Source of the DNA: JALHTG01 sp964653695
GTDB lineage: Archaea; Thermoproteota; Bathyarchaeia; 40CM-2-53-6; JALHTG01
Assembly: GCA_964653695.1 (NCBI GenBank)
Contig: CAZZFQ010000019.1
Coordinates: 1-23,173, forward strand
Direction of reading: 5' to 3'
Length of the DNA: 23,173 nt
How positions within the stretch are numbered: position 1 is the first letter of the stretch; each line of letters opens with the position of its first letter. The translations under genes were made by a program, and so were the position numbers. The notes below the pieces were generated by a model, which was given only the letters and a program-made list of their open reading frames with translations, was not told the DNA's origin and searched no databases. This document shows, in pieces, positions 1 through 7,313 of this stretch.

Positions 1-485
1 AAAGGCAGAGAGTAGGCGTGGCTAGAGCAGTGGTGCTGCGCCCGAAGTTCATAGTAGCAGATGAACCGGTCTCCATGTTAGATGTTTCGATACGAACCGA
101 GATGCTGAACCTGATGCTTGAACTGAGAGACAAATTGGGCTTAACGTACGTCTTCATAACACATGACCTTGCCGTTTCGAAGTATATGTGCGACAGGATC
201 GCCGTAATGTACGTCGGAAAAATAGTCGAGATGGGTGCCACAGAACCGCTAATAGATGACCCAATTCATCCATATACAAAGGCACTGCTAAAGGCGGTCG
301 CCGTTCCTGATCCAGAGATCAAGGTCGGAGAGATACCGATAAAGGGAGAGGTCACAAGCCCCGTTGACCTTCCCGTAGGCTGCAGGTTCCAGAAACGATG
401 CCTCTACGCAAAAGAAGCATGCATGAAAGATGAGCCTACGCTGAGGCGCATCGGCGACAGATACGTGGCGTGTCATTTCGCCTAG
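1..485 (+). CDS. Oligopeptide/dipeptide ABC transporter ATP-binding protein (3' part)
   Basis: The gene is cut by the left window edge; the reading frame is open from base 3 and begins inside the ABC signature (RQRVGVARA), so the GTG at 18 is not the true start. Downstream come Walker B with the catalytic Glu (FIVADEP), the D-loop (SMLDVS) and the H-loop (FITHD). After these lies the C-terminal extension typical of peptide/nickel transporter ATPases (OppD/DppD/OppF/DppF), with DDPIHPYTKALL and a cysteine cluster GCRFQKRC...C...C. Family knowledge: the protein powers import of short peptides together with two permeases and a lipid- or membrane-anchored binding protein. The P-loop lies outside the window. 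It ends 12 bp from the convergent next gene. Whether it is the D-type or F-type subunit cannot be decided here. The right edge carries a peptide-binding protein, but the two need not belong to one transporter. Confidence 0.93.
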   Translation, partial: RQRVGVARAVVLRPKFIVADEPVSMLDVSIRTEMLNLMLELRDKLGLTYVFITHDLAVSKYMCDRIAVMYVGKIVEMGATEPLIDDPIHPYTKALLKAVAVPDPEIKVGEIPIKGEVTSPVDLPVGCRFQKRCLYAKEACMKDEPTLRRIGDRYVACHFA

Positions 486-497
486 ACACGTCATAAA

Positions 498-2315
498 CTA
501 GTAGACTGGTTCCAGAGCTAGGGGAGCAATGAGGCACAGAGTATAGAAGAGATTTAGCACTTCGCATGTGAAAGCAACGAATATCTGTCTACCTTTGGTT
601 GCCATTCGAATTCTTCCAACTGTCGCAACACTGATGGTCATCGTAACTGCTGGGAAGCCTGTCAAGAGCTGTGAGATTCCACGTGGATAGGTCGCCGAAG
701 CCGGAATAAGATTGAGAATCGCAGCCTTTACAAGAACCAAAGCAAGAAGCTGAAAGAAAACCATTTTCGTCTCGGTTCGTATCTTAGACCCGAAGCCCCG
801 CCTTACGCAGACTACAACTAGACCTGCCACTATCAAGAATAGCGCTAGAAAGAAAGACTCCTGCATCACGAAGAGTATGAATACGGCAAGGGCGACCTGC
901 CAATCATACAGGATTCTTTGACGATACTCTGCAACGATCGAGCCGACAAGCAGGTTTACAGGGACAGCATTGTTGGCGTATGTGATAGTGCTTAGCTTGT
1001 CTCTCGCCTGAAGCCAGACCAGATGCATAGTTCCACGTGAATCCGTGCAGATCGAGGGCATCATCGAGCTTTCGAGCCCAGAGGTGATGCAGTCTTCATT
1101 AAGAACTTGTCCGGCGTCCAGCCTAACTCCATAAAGCTGTCTTCTGAATTCAAGGTAAAGAGGCGTGAACTTCCAATCGCCAAACAGAACATGAAAACGT
1201 TCATCTCTATATAGCTTCTGAGGCCCCCAGTCAGATCTCAAATCTGAAGAGATAACGTAGACCCGGTCGCTACGATCTATCGTGGCCCTTGGCGGGCCTG
1301 CATATCCGCCAAGATCTGTTGAGGAGGATGTGACTGTCAAATCTGGTCCCAAAGATGTGCCGTTGAAGTCAAGCCGCTTCAGGTAGACCCCAAATTTCAA
1401 GCGAGGTCTCTCATCCAGAAAAGCAAGCACCAAATTGCCACGGGAATCAATTATCGGACTAGGCGCTCTGGGGGGAGTCACCCTCTTAGAGATAGAGGTA
1501 ATCTTCTTTTCCTCGCTCAAGGCGTTTCCGTCTAAGTCCAGCCTCTTGTAAAACACCTCATGGAACGGCAAATGCTCTGTATCTCTGTTATCGATCCAGA
1601 GCACGTGGACTCGGTCTTTATGATCGACCACAATTGAGGGACCAAAAGAGTACCTCGTGTCTGCTGGTGTTAACCTTCTCTCCGAAACGAGAACATTTCC
1701 ATTATTGTCAAGCTTCAGATAGTAGACCTCGAAGTTGACAGGAAATATCCTAATCTCCTCTCTCAGATCCTGCCAAACGACATGTACGCTATCCTTTGAG
1801 TCAACAGCAATAGCTGGTGCCAAGCTCTGCCTAGGATCAAAGGTCAATCTTTTGTCGAAAATGGTCTTCGTGCCCAAGCTATCGACCTTGACGTAATATA
1901 TCTCGTCGTTTCCATCTCTGTTGTCCACCCACGCAATGTGAGCGTTTCCAGCTGAATCTACCGAGATGGATGGTGAAGTAGATGTGGCCCACCCGTCTGA
2001 CACTTGAAAGGGTGGAATCAGGATCTTTCCGGTCGCATCTATCTTCATATAGAGTATGGTTTCACGGTCAGCTCTCTCATCGGTAAACACCACATGAATC
2101 CTATCGAACCGGTCAATAGTCGCCGACAAAAACGCTACATTAGGCGAAACATTGGCAATCCCGGTTCCTTTTGGCCAATCTTTCGCAGACACGACAAATC
2201 TGACGTATATAGTGGAAAAACTCGTAAAGATCAGTCCGAACAGAACGCTCACAAGTAGAACAAGGAATGTACATGAACGAAGCTTGCCGAGCCCTGACAG
2301 ACGCCTATCGTTCAC
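498..2315 (-). CDS. Membrane-anchored protein with seven propeller-like repeats and a multi-helix C-terminus
   Basis: 605 residues from a GTG start. Residues about 15-36 form a hydrophobic signal anchor. Seven repeats then carry a motif of the form D-x-x-D/G-x-V/L-x-V-x-W/F-x-D-x-R, starting near residues 68, 120, 172, 231, 290, 347 and 425 (for example DSKDSVHVVWQDLR, DHKDRVHVLWIDNR). Each is followed by a Tyr-rich strand such as EIYYVKVD. Spacing is 52-59 residues, except for a longer sixth unit. Seven such units suggest a seven-bladed beta-propeller outside the cell, in the broad BNR/sialidase-like class. Residues about 455-605 hold four or five membrane helices. I recognise no enzyme: catalytic sialidase residues are not evident. 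The gene lies 49 bp after the 54-residue gene on the same strand and may be co-transcribed with it. Its function is unknown; a sensory, adhesive or sugar-binding role is only inference. Confidence 0.8.
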   Translation of the reverse strand: MNDRRLSGLGKLRSCTFLVLLVSVLFGLIFTSFSTIYVRFVVSAKDWPKGTGIANVSPNVAFLSATIDRFDRIHVVFTDERADRETILYMKIDATGKILIPPFQVSDGWATSTSPSISVDSAGNAHIAWVDNRDGNDEIYYVKVDSLGTKTIFDKRLTFDPRQSLAPAIAVDSKDSVHVVWQDLREEIRIFPVNFEVYYLKLDNNGNVLVSERRLTPADTRYSFGPSIVVDHKDRVHVLWIDNRDTEHLPFHEVFYKRLDLDGNALSEEKKITSISKRVTPPRAPSPIIDSRGNLVLAFLDERPRLKFGVYLKRLDFNGTSLGPDLTVTSSSTDLGGYAGPPRATIDRSDRVYVISSDLRSDWGPQKLYRDERFHVLFGDWKFTPLYLEFRRQLYGVRLDAGQVLNEDCITSGLESSMMPSICTDSRGTMHLVWLQARDKLSTITYANNAVPVNLLVGSIVAEYRQRILYDWQVALAVFILFVMQESFFLALFLIVAGLVVVCVRRGFGSKIRTETKMVFFQLLALVLVKAAILNLIPASATYPRGISQLLTGFPAVTMTISVATVGRIRMATKGRQIFVAFTCEVLNLFYTLCLIAPLALEPVY

Positions 2316-2364
2316 ACACTATTCTTCCCGTTCGGCCAGAGACGAATGATAGGAGGTCAAGGCT

Positions 2365-2529
2365 TTAGCTGTTGGTACTAGGCCTAAAGATCAGAACCTT
2401 TGGTTCATTCCTGTAAGGATAGAATTTCGAGCAGGCACGTATCTTGTAGGCTCGGTTGTGGTACTTCTTGCCCGTGATTTCTCGAACGATATCCGTCTGA
2501 TAGACTTTTCCGCTCTTATCCGCGCTCAA
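2365..2529 (-). CDS. Small unknown protein, 54 residues, overlapping the gene before it
   Basis: A 54-codon frame begins with TTG at 2529-2527 and stops with TAA at 2367-2365. It overlaps the end of the 113-residue gene by 14 bases in another frame. A TAA lies two codons before the TTG, and no other ATG, GTG or TTG is in frame nearby, so the start is well constrained if the gene is real. The peptide is basic and aromatic: it contains DKSGKVYQTDIVREI, KKYHNRAYKIRACSKFYPY and ends VLIFRPSTNS. The composition looks like protein rather than random frame, with charged and aromatic residues alternating and no low-complexity stretch. The overlap suggests translational coupling. I recognise no family. 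Alternatively it is the continuation of the upstream protein after a frameshift (biological or sequencing), giving a product of about 165 residues. Confidence 0.5.
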   Translation of the reverse strand: MSADKSGKVYQTDIVREITGKKYHNRAYKIRACSKFYPYRNEPKVLIFRPSTNS

Positions 2530-2857
2530 CTCTTACATTGATAGATCCGTCTTTCCCTATACCAACCTCAGCGTCGTCGCCATACTGGTACTTCCGCTCC
2601 ATACGTTCCCACTCCTGAACCGTTAGAAAAAGAACGAGACGGTTGCTGTACGCTTTGCCTTGAACCATCATCTTCGGAATTTGAGAGACGATGGGAATGA
2701 CGGCTGAAAGCTCCTCGGGCGCCTCTCTGGGCATCTGGATCACGCTTGGAGGCCGTTGTGCTTCCACAGAGAACTCCACGCAAACATATTCGTTACCGAA
2801 AGCGTCATAATGCGGATGAACTGCTGTCACCCTACAGGGAAAGGTCACCTCACTCAT
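2516..2857 (-). CDS. Conserved unknown protein, 113 residues
   Basis: ATG start at 2857; no signal peptide or membrane helix. The sequence looks like a compact alpha/beta protein: a beta-rich start (VTFPCRVTAVHPHYDAFGN, then YVCVEFSVE), a proline-rich middle (RPPSVIQMPREAPEELS), a helix-like VIPIVSQIPKMMVQG, and a C-terminal part with LVLFLTVQEWERM and a closing strand DGSINVRVERG. The L-x-L-T-x-x-E-W/Y pattern followed by G-D-x-x-E-V reminds me weakly of arcadin-1-type archaeal proteins, but I cannot verify this and no crenactin gene is in the window. It is transcribed leftward from the AT-rich region it shares with the DsrC-like gene, and is probably first in a unit with the 54-residue gene and the propeller protein. 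Function unknown. Confidence 0.75.
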   Translation of the reverse strand: MSEVTFPCRVTAVHPHYDAFGNEYVCVEFSVEAQRPPSVIQMPREAPEELSAVIPIVSQIPKMMVQGKAYSNRLVLFLTVQEWERMERKYQYGDDAEVGIGKDGSINVRVERG

Positions 2858-2893
2858 GCATGGTCAACCTACCCACGGATAGAGGGCGAGGCA

Positions 2894-2899
2894 TATATA
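2894..2899. promoter_or_regulatory. TATA region between divergent genes
   Basis: TATATA sits in GCATATATAC between the leftward 113-residue gene (start 2857) and the rightward DsrC-like gene (start 2949). A TSS about 25 bp away would fall near 2871 leftward and near 2922 rightward, giving short leaders either way. The box is symmetric, so it could serve either or both directions. Confidence 0.5.
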
Positions 2900-2948
2900 C
2901 ACAACGCGCCGCTGGGAACAGTGACTCTTTTCAGACAGAACAGCCATC

Positions 2949-3281
2949 ATGACAGAAGTGGTGAAAGCTATGTCAAGGCCCTTTGATGACGAAGGATACC
3001 TACTCAACCCTCGCATCTGGAACGAGGAGATCGCAAAAGAGATCGCGAGCAAACAGTTTGGAATAGCGCTCACCGATGCTCACTGGAAGTGCATTCGCCA
3101 TGTTAGGAGCTACCACGAGAAGTGGTCATCCCTACCCATGGTCAAGACCATTCGCGAGGAAGCTGGTTTGACAGTGGACGAGTTTGAAGGCCTCTTCAAA
3201 AGAGGCATGAGCAGTGCCCGGGGCGTCTTATGCAAGATCAGTGGACTGCCAAAGGTACTCTGCATTGCGGCAGGATGCTAA
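2949..3281 (+). CDS. DsrC/TusE-family sulfur carrier protein with a non-canonical cysteine arm
   Basis: 110 residues from ATG. The body matches the family: FDDEGYLLNPRIWNEEIAKEIA near the start, LTDAHWKCIRHVRSYHEKW in the middle, then VKTIREEAGLTVDEFEGLF and the C-terminal arm CKISGLPK. Family knowledge: DsrC carries sulfur as persulfide or trisulfide on two arm cysteines spaced 11 residues apart, the last being the penultimate residue (CKIAGLPKPTGCV type). Here Cys95 is present, but the arm continues VLCIAAGC, placing Cys105 at +10 and Cys110 at +15 as the final residue. The frame is clean, and the overlap of the stop with the next gene's region argues against a simple end error. The DsrE-like gene follows after 14 bp. 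No dsrAB is in the window, so a role as general sulfur relay is more likely than dissimilatory sulfite reduction, but this is inference. Confidence 0.88.
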   Translation: MTEVVKAMSRPFDDEGYLLNPRIWNEEIAKEIASKQFGIALTDAHWKCIRHVRSYHEKWSSLPMVKTIREEAGLTVDEFEGLFKRGMSSARGVLCKISGLPKVLCIAAGC

Positions 3282-3295
3282 AGGGGAACGAGAAG

Positions 3296-3649
3296 ATGGC
3301 AGAAAGAATAGTGCTGCTCTTTGGTTGGGGACCAGAGGAGGTGGGCCGGGCGTCGACGCTTCTGTACCTCGCAGAAACAGCCTCAACCATGAATCTGGAA
3401 GTCCATGTCTTTCTCTATGCAGAAGGAGTCGTCCTCGCGCGGACCGGTACAGCGGAGAAAATGGATCCGGATATTGGAGAGAGACTTGGACGGCTTCTGA
3501 GAGACAAGAAAGTAAGATTCTACGCATGCTCTGAGGCGGCTCACAAAAGAGCGCTAGATGAAAAGGAATTGGTTCCTTCAATCTCGATGATGGGATATGC
3601 CACGTTTCTGGATAAGGCTGTTGAAGCGAAAGCCGTAATAACGGTCTAG
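3296..3649 (+). CDS. DsrE/TusD-like sulfurtransferase subunit
   Basis: 117 residues from the ATG at 3296, preceded by AGGGG about 10 bp upstream. An in-frame ATG at 3275 would overlap the dsrC-like stop, and the conserved fold begins only at MAERIVLLFGWGPEE. The Rossmann-like DsrE layout is visible: strand RIVLLFG, helix RASTLLYLAETAS, strand LEVHVFLYAEGVVLA, helix IGERLGRLL, then VRFYACSEAAHKRAL with a single cysteine at residue 78, and a final strand AKAVITV. Cys78 sits where the active cysteine of TusD/DsrE sits in characterised proteins, so it is the probable persulfide site. Known homologues hand sulfur to a DsrC/TusE partner, which is exactly the upstream gene. No separate DsrF or DsrH subunits are seen, so it probably works as a homo-oligomer. 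Confidence 0.82.
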   Translation: MAERIVLLFGWGPEEVGRASTLLYLAETASTMNLEVHVFLYAEGVVLARTGTAEKMDPDIGERLGRLLRDKKVRFYACSEAAHKRALDEKELVPSISMMGYATFLDKAVEAKAVITV

Positions 3650-3688
3650 ATCAGACTTGGCAATAGATACAACGCATCACTATGAAAG

Positions 3689-4084
3689 GTGTTGAAAGTG
3701 ATCAAGCGAAGAACGGAGGAGGCCACGGCATACGACGTAAAGGAGGCATACGGAAGCGATGCTGAGGGCGTAGCGATCAGATGGATCTCAGACCTGCGAA
3801 CCGGCGGCAACGAATACCTGCATCACTTCGCTCTTCGATACTTCACAATCAAGCCGAAGGGCTACTTGGCTTCGCATATGCACCCATGGGAACAGGAGAT
3901 CATAGTCACAAGAGGGAAAGCTCAGGTCGTGATGGATCATGAGACCTTTGAAGCAAATCCGGGGGATGTGTTCTACTTTGCAGCGAACGAGCTTCATGGA
4001 TTCAGGAACATAGCCGACTCAGATTTCGAGTTCTACTGCATCATTGGATGTGTTGAAAAAGGCGAAAACTGTATAGGTCTGTGA
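3689..4084 (+). CDS. Single-domain cupin protein
   Basis: 131 residues if read from the GTG at 3689; TTG at 3692 or GTG at 3698 are equally possible, because the upstream GGTG at 3688-3691 is better spaced for the latter. Cupin motif 1 is HMHPWEQEIIVTRGKAQV (metal ligands His63, His65 and a Glu at 68 or 70) and motif 2 is PGDVFYFAANELHGFRN (His103), so the metal site is complete. The C-terminal piece contains two cysteines in CIIGCVEKGENC. The gene follows the DsrE-like gene by 39 bp and is followed by a probable terminator, so it may be the last gene of that unit. Its substrate cannot be read from sequence. A dioxygenase acting on a thiol is tempting given the neighbours, but nothing specific to cysteine dioxygenase is visible. 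Confidence 0.85.
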   Translation: MLKVIKRRTEEATAYDVKEAYGSDAEGVAIRWISDLRTGGNEYLHHFALRYFTIKPKGYLASHMHPWEQEIIVTRGKAQVVMDHETFEANPGDVFYFAANELHGFRNIADSDFEFYCIIGCVEKGENCIGL

Positions 4085-4090
4085 CTGGGG

Positions 4091-4110
4091 AACCGATGAC
4101 GGTTTTCTTT
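4091..4110 (+). terminator. Hairpin plus T-rich tail after the cupin gene
   Basis: AACCG, loop ATGA, CGGTT, then TTCTTT lies 7 bp after the cupin stop, in the 48-bp gap between the convergent cupin and dnaJ genes. Confidence 0.5.
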
Positions 4111-4132
4111 CCTGCGGAGGGATGTCGGGAAT

Positions 4133-5233
4133 TCACTCCTTAGGAAGGCGCTCTTCTTTCTTTAACTCGCTCAGGAGCCTTCTCTGCTTCTCCGTCAGGT
4201 TTGCAGGTGTCCTAACCACAACTCGAACTAGCTGATCTCCTCTACCTCGCCCGCGATATTCAGGCAGGCCTTTTCCCCTCAAGCGGAAGACTGTTCCTGT
4301 CTGTGTCCCCTCAGGAATGCGCAGGCTGGCACGGCTCTCCAAGGTGGGAACTTCAACCTCAGCGCCAAGAGCTGCCTCTGCGAAGCCTATCGGAACCTCG
4401 ATGTATATGTTGGCTCCATCTCTCTCGAAGGCGTTGTGAGGTCTTACCGTGACGTAGACGAACAGGTCTCCTGGAGGGATCCCTGAGCCACCAGAGTCTC
4501 CTTCCCCTGCCAGTCGCAGTTGTGAGCCATCCTCAATGCCCGGTGGAACCTTGAGGCTGATCTTTCTGGCGTGCTCAACGATTCCAGTCCCTCGACATCC
4601 GGGGCATGGAGACTCAATTGTGAATCCTCTTCCGCCGCATCGGTCACATGTCTGAACCCTGACTATTCGAGCAAAGCCTGCTTCCTGCACACGTTCGATC
4701 TGCCCAGTTCCCTTACATCGTTGACAACTTTTCGGCTCCGTACCCTTTCTAGCTCCGCTTCCGTTGCAGACATCACAAACCTCTCTCCTCGGAACAGTGA
4801 GCTCCTTTGTAACCCCGGTAGAGACTTCCTCTAACGAAATTGCCAAATCGTACCTGAGGTCAGGTCCTCTTCGAGGTCTCTCCTCTCGCCAAGGCCTTCG
4901 ACGGCCAAAGAACATGTCAAATATGCTGTCAAAGCCTCCGAACCCAAAGCCCAGATCCCTGAAGACCGACTCGAAGTCTGTCGTTCTGAATATGTCTTCC
5001 CAAGTGTATCTCTGGTCAATTCCAGCGTGACCGAATTGATCGTATTGACCTCTCTTCTCATCGTCAGAGAGAACAGCATATGCCTCAGAGATTTCTTTGA
5101 ACTTCTCCTCTGCATCAGGAGACTTGTTCCTATCGGGATGGTATTGAAGAGCCAGCTTCCTATAGGCATCTTTTACTTGTTCCTTTTTCGCGTCTCTGGG
5201 AACGCCAAGAACCTCATAGTAGTCTCTCTTCAT
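4133..5233 (-). CDS. dnaJ: DnaJ (Hsp40) co-chaperone, type I
   Basis: 366 residues from ATG. Full type I layout: J domain residues 1-70 with HPD at 32-34; a Gly/Phe-rich stretch with FGFGGFDSIFDMFFG; four zinc-binding repeats CDVCNGSG, CQRCKGTG, CDRCGGRG and CPGCRGTG; then the two C-terminal substrate-binding beta domains ending in a Lys/Glu-rich tail. Family knowledge: it delivers unfolded proteins to DnaK and stimulates its ATPase through the HPD loop. It starts 34 bp after the dnaK stop and is almost certainly read from the dnaK transcript. Length and all key residues are normal. Archaeal Hsp70 systems are generally thought to derive from bacteria by transfer. Confidence 0.97.
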   Translation of the reverse strand: MKRDYYEVLGVPRDAKKEQVKDAYRKLALQYHPDRNKSPDAEEKFKEISEAYAVLSDDEKRGQYDQFGHAGIDQRYTWEDIFRTTDFESVFRDLGFGFGGFDSIFDMFFGRRRPWREERPRRGPDLRYDLAISLEEVSTGVTKELTVPRREVCDVCNGSGARKGTEPKSCQRCKGTGQIERVQEAGFARIVRVQTCDRCGGRGFTIESPCPGCRGTGIVEHARKISLKVPPGIEDGSQLRLAGEGDSGGSGIPPGDLFVYVTVRPHNAFERDGANIYIEVPIGFAEAALGAEVEVPTLESRASLRIPEGTQTGTVFRLRGKGLPEYRGRGRGDQLVRVVVRTPANLTEKQRRLLSELKKEERLPKE

Positions 5234-5267
5234 CTGGAACCAGACCGTTCATGTTTGGCAAGAAGAA

Positions 5268-7151
5268 CTACGATTTCTTCTCCTCATCGACTACCTTGTA
5301 GTCTGCGTCAACAACCTTTTCAGGTTGCTTCTCCGTCTTCGTTTCTGTCCTCGGTGGAGGAGGCGCTTGCTCCTTACTAACCTGCTGGTATACGGCTGCG
5401 CCGATCTCCTGCAATACCTTCGCCAACTCTTCGGTCTTCTCTTTTATCCTGGGCAGCTCTTTTGCCCCAAGAGCATCCCTCAGCTCTGAGACTGCCTTGT
5501 CTATTTTCTCAACGCTGTCCTTTCCCAGCTTGTCCTTGAGATCTGTCTTTGTTTTCTCAGCGGTGTAGATCAAGGAGTCAGCGTTGTTGCGTGCCTCAGC
5601 TTCCTCCTTCTTCTTCCTGTCTTGCTCAGCGAACTGCTCTGCTTCCTTCATCATCCGTTCCTTTTCCGCTTCTGACAACTTGGTCGAAGCTGTTATCGTG
5701 ATCTTCTGCTGGTTTCCAGTCGCTAGATCCTTTGCAGTGACGTTTAGGATTCCGTTCACATCAATGTCGAATGTAACCTCTACTTGCGGTATACCCCTCG
5801 GAGCGGGCGGTATGCCCGCAAGATTGAACATACCCAAGGAGATGTTGTCCGCGGCCATTGGCCTCTCGCCTTGCAGCACATGAACAGTAACCATGGTCTG
5901 AAAATCCGCTGCCGTGGAGAAAACCTGGCTCTTTCTTGTCGGTATAGTCGTATTCTTCTCTATCAGTCTCGTGAAGATTGCGCCAAGGGTTTCAACACCA
6001 AGTGAGAGCGGTGTAACATCCAATAGGAGAAGATCTCTGACCTCACCGGTCATCACTGCTGCCTCGATTGCGGCACCAACTGCAACACACTCCATTGGGT
6101 CTACCCCACGTTCAGCAGGCTTGCCCATTATGTCCTCAACGAATTTGCGCACGAGAGGCATCCTAGTCTGCCCGCCGATGAGAATAATCCTGTCTATGTC
6201 CTTTGGCTCCAAGGCACCTCCCTTGGCACCGGCTAGGACCTGCCTGATCGGAGCATTAATGCGCTCAACGATAGGTCCAGCTAACTCCTCTAATCTGGCT
6301 CTGGTCAGAGTCATGTGGAGATGCTTGGGCCCCGAGGCGTCTTGAGCAATAAATGGCAAGTCGATATCAGTCGTCACTGTTGATGATAGCTCTATCTTTG
6401 CTCTTTCAGCTGCCTCCTTAAGGCGTGTCATAGCCATCTTGTCGCCTCTCAGGTCGATCCCGTTCATTCTGCGAAACTCCTCTACCAGATATTCCATGAC
6501 TGCATTATCGATGTCTGCTCCTCCCGTCTTCGTGTCTCCGCTCGTTGAGAGAACTTCAAACGTGGCTGCCTCTCCTGAGCTCGGCCTAGCCATCTCCATC
6601 AATGTGACATCATGAGTTCCCCCGCCAAAGCTGAACACCATTACCTTCATCGTCTTGCCAAGCTTCTCCAAGCCGTAGGAGAGACATGCAGCCGTTGGCT
6701 CATTGATCAGTCGAGAGACTTTGAACCCGGCGATCTCCGCAGCGTCTTTCGTAGCCTGTCTCTGATTGTCGTTGAAGTGGGCTGGAACAGTGATCACAGC
6801 GGTATCGACCTTCTCGGCTAGGAAAGTTTCAGCGTCACGCTTTATCTTCTGCAGAACAAATGCGGATATCTGCTGTGGGGTATACTCCTTTCCGAGGATC
6901 GAGACTTTGTAGTCAGTCCCCATCTTTCTCTTGATCTCGATGATTGTGCCTTCCGGATTGGAGCTTGCTTGGCGTTTGGCAGATTCTCCAACAAGCAGTT
7001 CGCCTTCCTTGGTGAACGCAACGACGGAGGGAAACATTTTGCCCGCCATCGTGGGTCCTTCAGCGCTTGGAATAACAACAGGTCTGCCAGCTTCCATGAC
7101 TGCTGCGGCCGAGTTAGTTGTTCCGAGGTCTATGCCGAGGATCTTGGCCAA
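5268..7151 (-). CDS. dnaK: DnaK (Hsp70) chaperone
   Basis: About 627 residues. The TTG at 7151 is preferred because GAGGTG (7163-7158) stands 6 bp before it; a GTG at 7160 lies inside that site and would add three residues. The nucleotide-binding domain has phosphate-1 GIDLGTTNS, NEPTAACL, phosphate-2 FSFGGGTHD and the adenosine motif IILIGGQTRMPLV. The hydrophobic linker is LLLLDVTPLSLG, followed by the beta substrate domain and a helical lid ending in a charged tail. In phosphate-2 the usual bacterial D-L before GGGT is S-F, a variant I recall from thaumarchaeal DnaK; the GGGT core and the following Asp are kept. The protein refolds clients with DnaJ and GrpE. It has its own TATA box and palindromes, and is separated from grpE by about 160 bp. 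Confidence 0.97.
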   Translation of the reverse strand: MAKILGIDLGTTNSAAAVMEAGRPVVIPSAEGPTMAGKMFPSVVAFTKEGELLVGESAKRQASSNPEGTIIEIKRKMGTDYKVSILGKEYTPQQISAFVLQKIKRDAETFLAEKVDTAVITVPAHFNDNQRQATKDAAEIAGFKVSRLINEPTAACLSYGLEKLGKTMKVMVFSFGGGTHDVTLMEMARPSSGEAATFEVLSTSGDTKTGGADIDNAVMEYLVEEFRRMNGIDLRGDKMAMTRLKEAAERAKIELSSTVTTDIDLPFIAQDASGPKHLHMTLTRARLEELAGPIVERINAPIRQVLAGAKGGALEPKDIDRIILIGGQTRMPLVRKFVEDIMGKPAERGVDPMECVAVGAAIEAAVMTGEVRDLLLLDVTPLSLGVETLGAIFTRLIEKNTTIPTRKSQVFSTAADFQTMVTVHVLQGERPMAADNISLGMFNLAGIPPAPRGIPQVEVTFDIDVNGILNVTAKDLATGNQQKITITASTKLSEAEKERMMKEAEQFAEQDRKKKEEAEARNNADSLIYTAEKTKTDLKDKLGKDSVEKIDKAVSELRDALGAKELPRIKEKTEELAKVLQEIGAAVYQQVSKEQAPPPPRTETKTEKQPEKVVDADYKVVDEEKKS

Positions 7152-7188
7152 CAAGTACACCTCAACTGAGACGTTTCGCGTTCAGGTT

Positions 7189-7236
7189 GTTACTCAAGGT
7201 AACGGATGGGGCTTTATAAACGTTACTTGCAGTAAC
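7189..7236 (-). promoter_or_regulatory. Paired palindromes flanking the dnaK TATA box
   Basis: Copy A at 7189-7203 is GTTACTCAAGGTAAC and copy B at 7222-7236 is GTTACTTGCAGTAAC: GTTAC and GTAAC arms in both, starts 33 bp apart (about three helix turns). Read on the dnaK strand, B abuts the upstream side of the TATA box, where TFB binds, and A covers the expected transcription start near 7190. This is the geometry of a repressor operator. The regulator is not in the window. Confidence 0.6.
7213..7220 (-). promoter_or_regulatory. TATA box of dnaK
   Basis: TTTATAAA stands about 60 bp before the dnaK start. A TSS 25-27 bp downstream would give a leader near 40 nt ending in the GAGGTG site. It lies between the two palindromes. 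Confidence 0.65.
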
Positions 7237-7313
7237 AGCGTAGTGATTCGTTGGTCCTCGAACAACTTGGATGCTGCCTCACCTTCTTTCTGCTGATAGC
7301 TTCTGGATAGGCC

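Noticed and set aside
2949..3649. Dissimilatory sulfite reduction from the DsrC and DsrE names.
   Set aside because: No dsrAB, dsrMK or apr gene is present in the window, and the DsrC arm is non-canonical.
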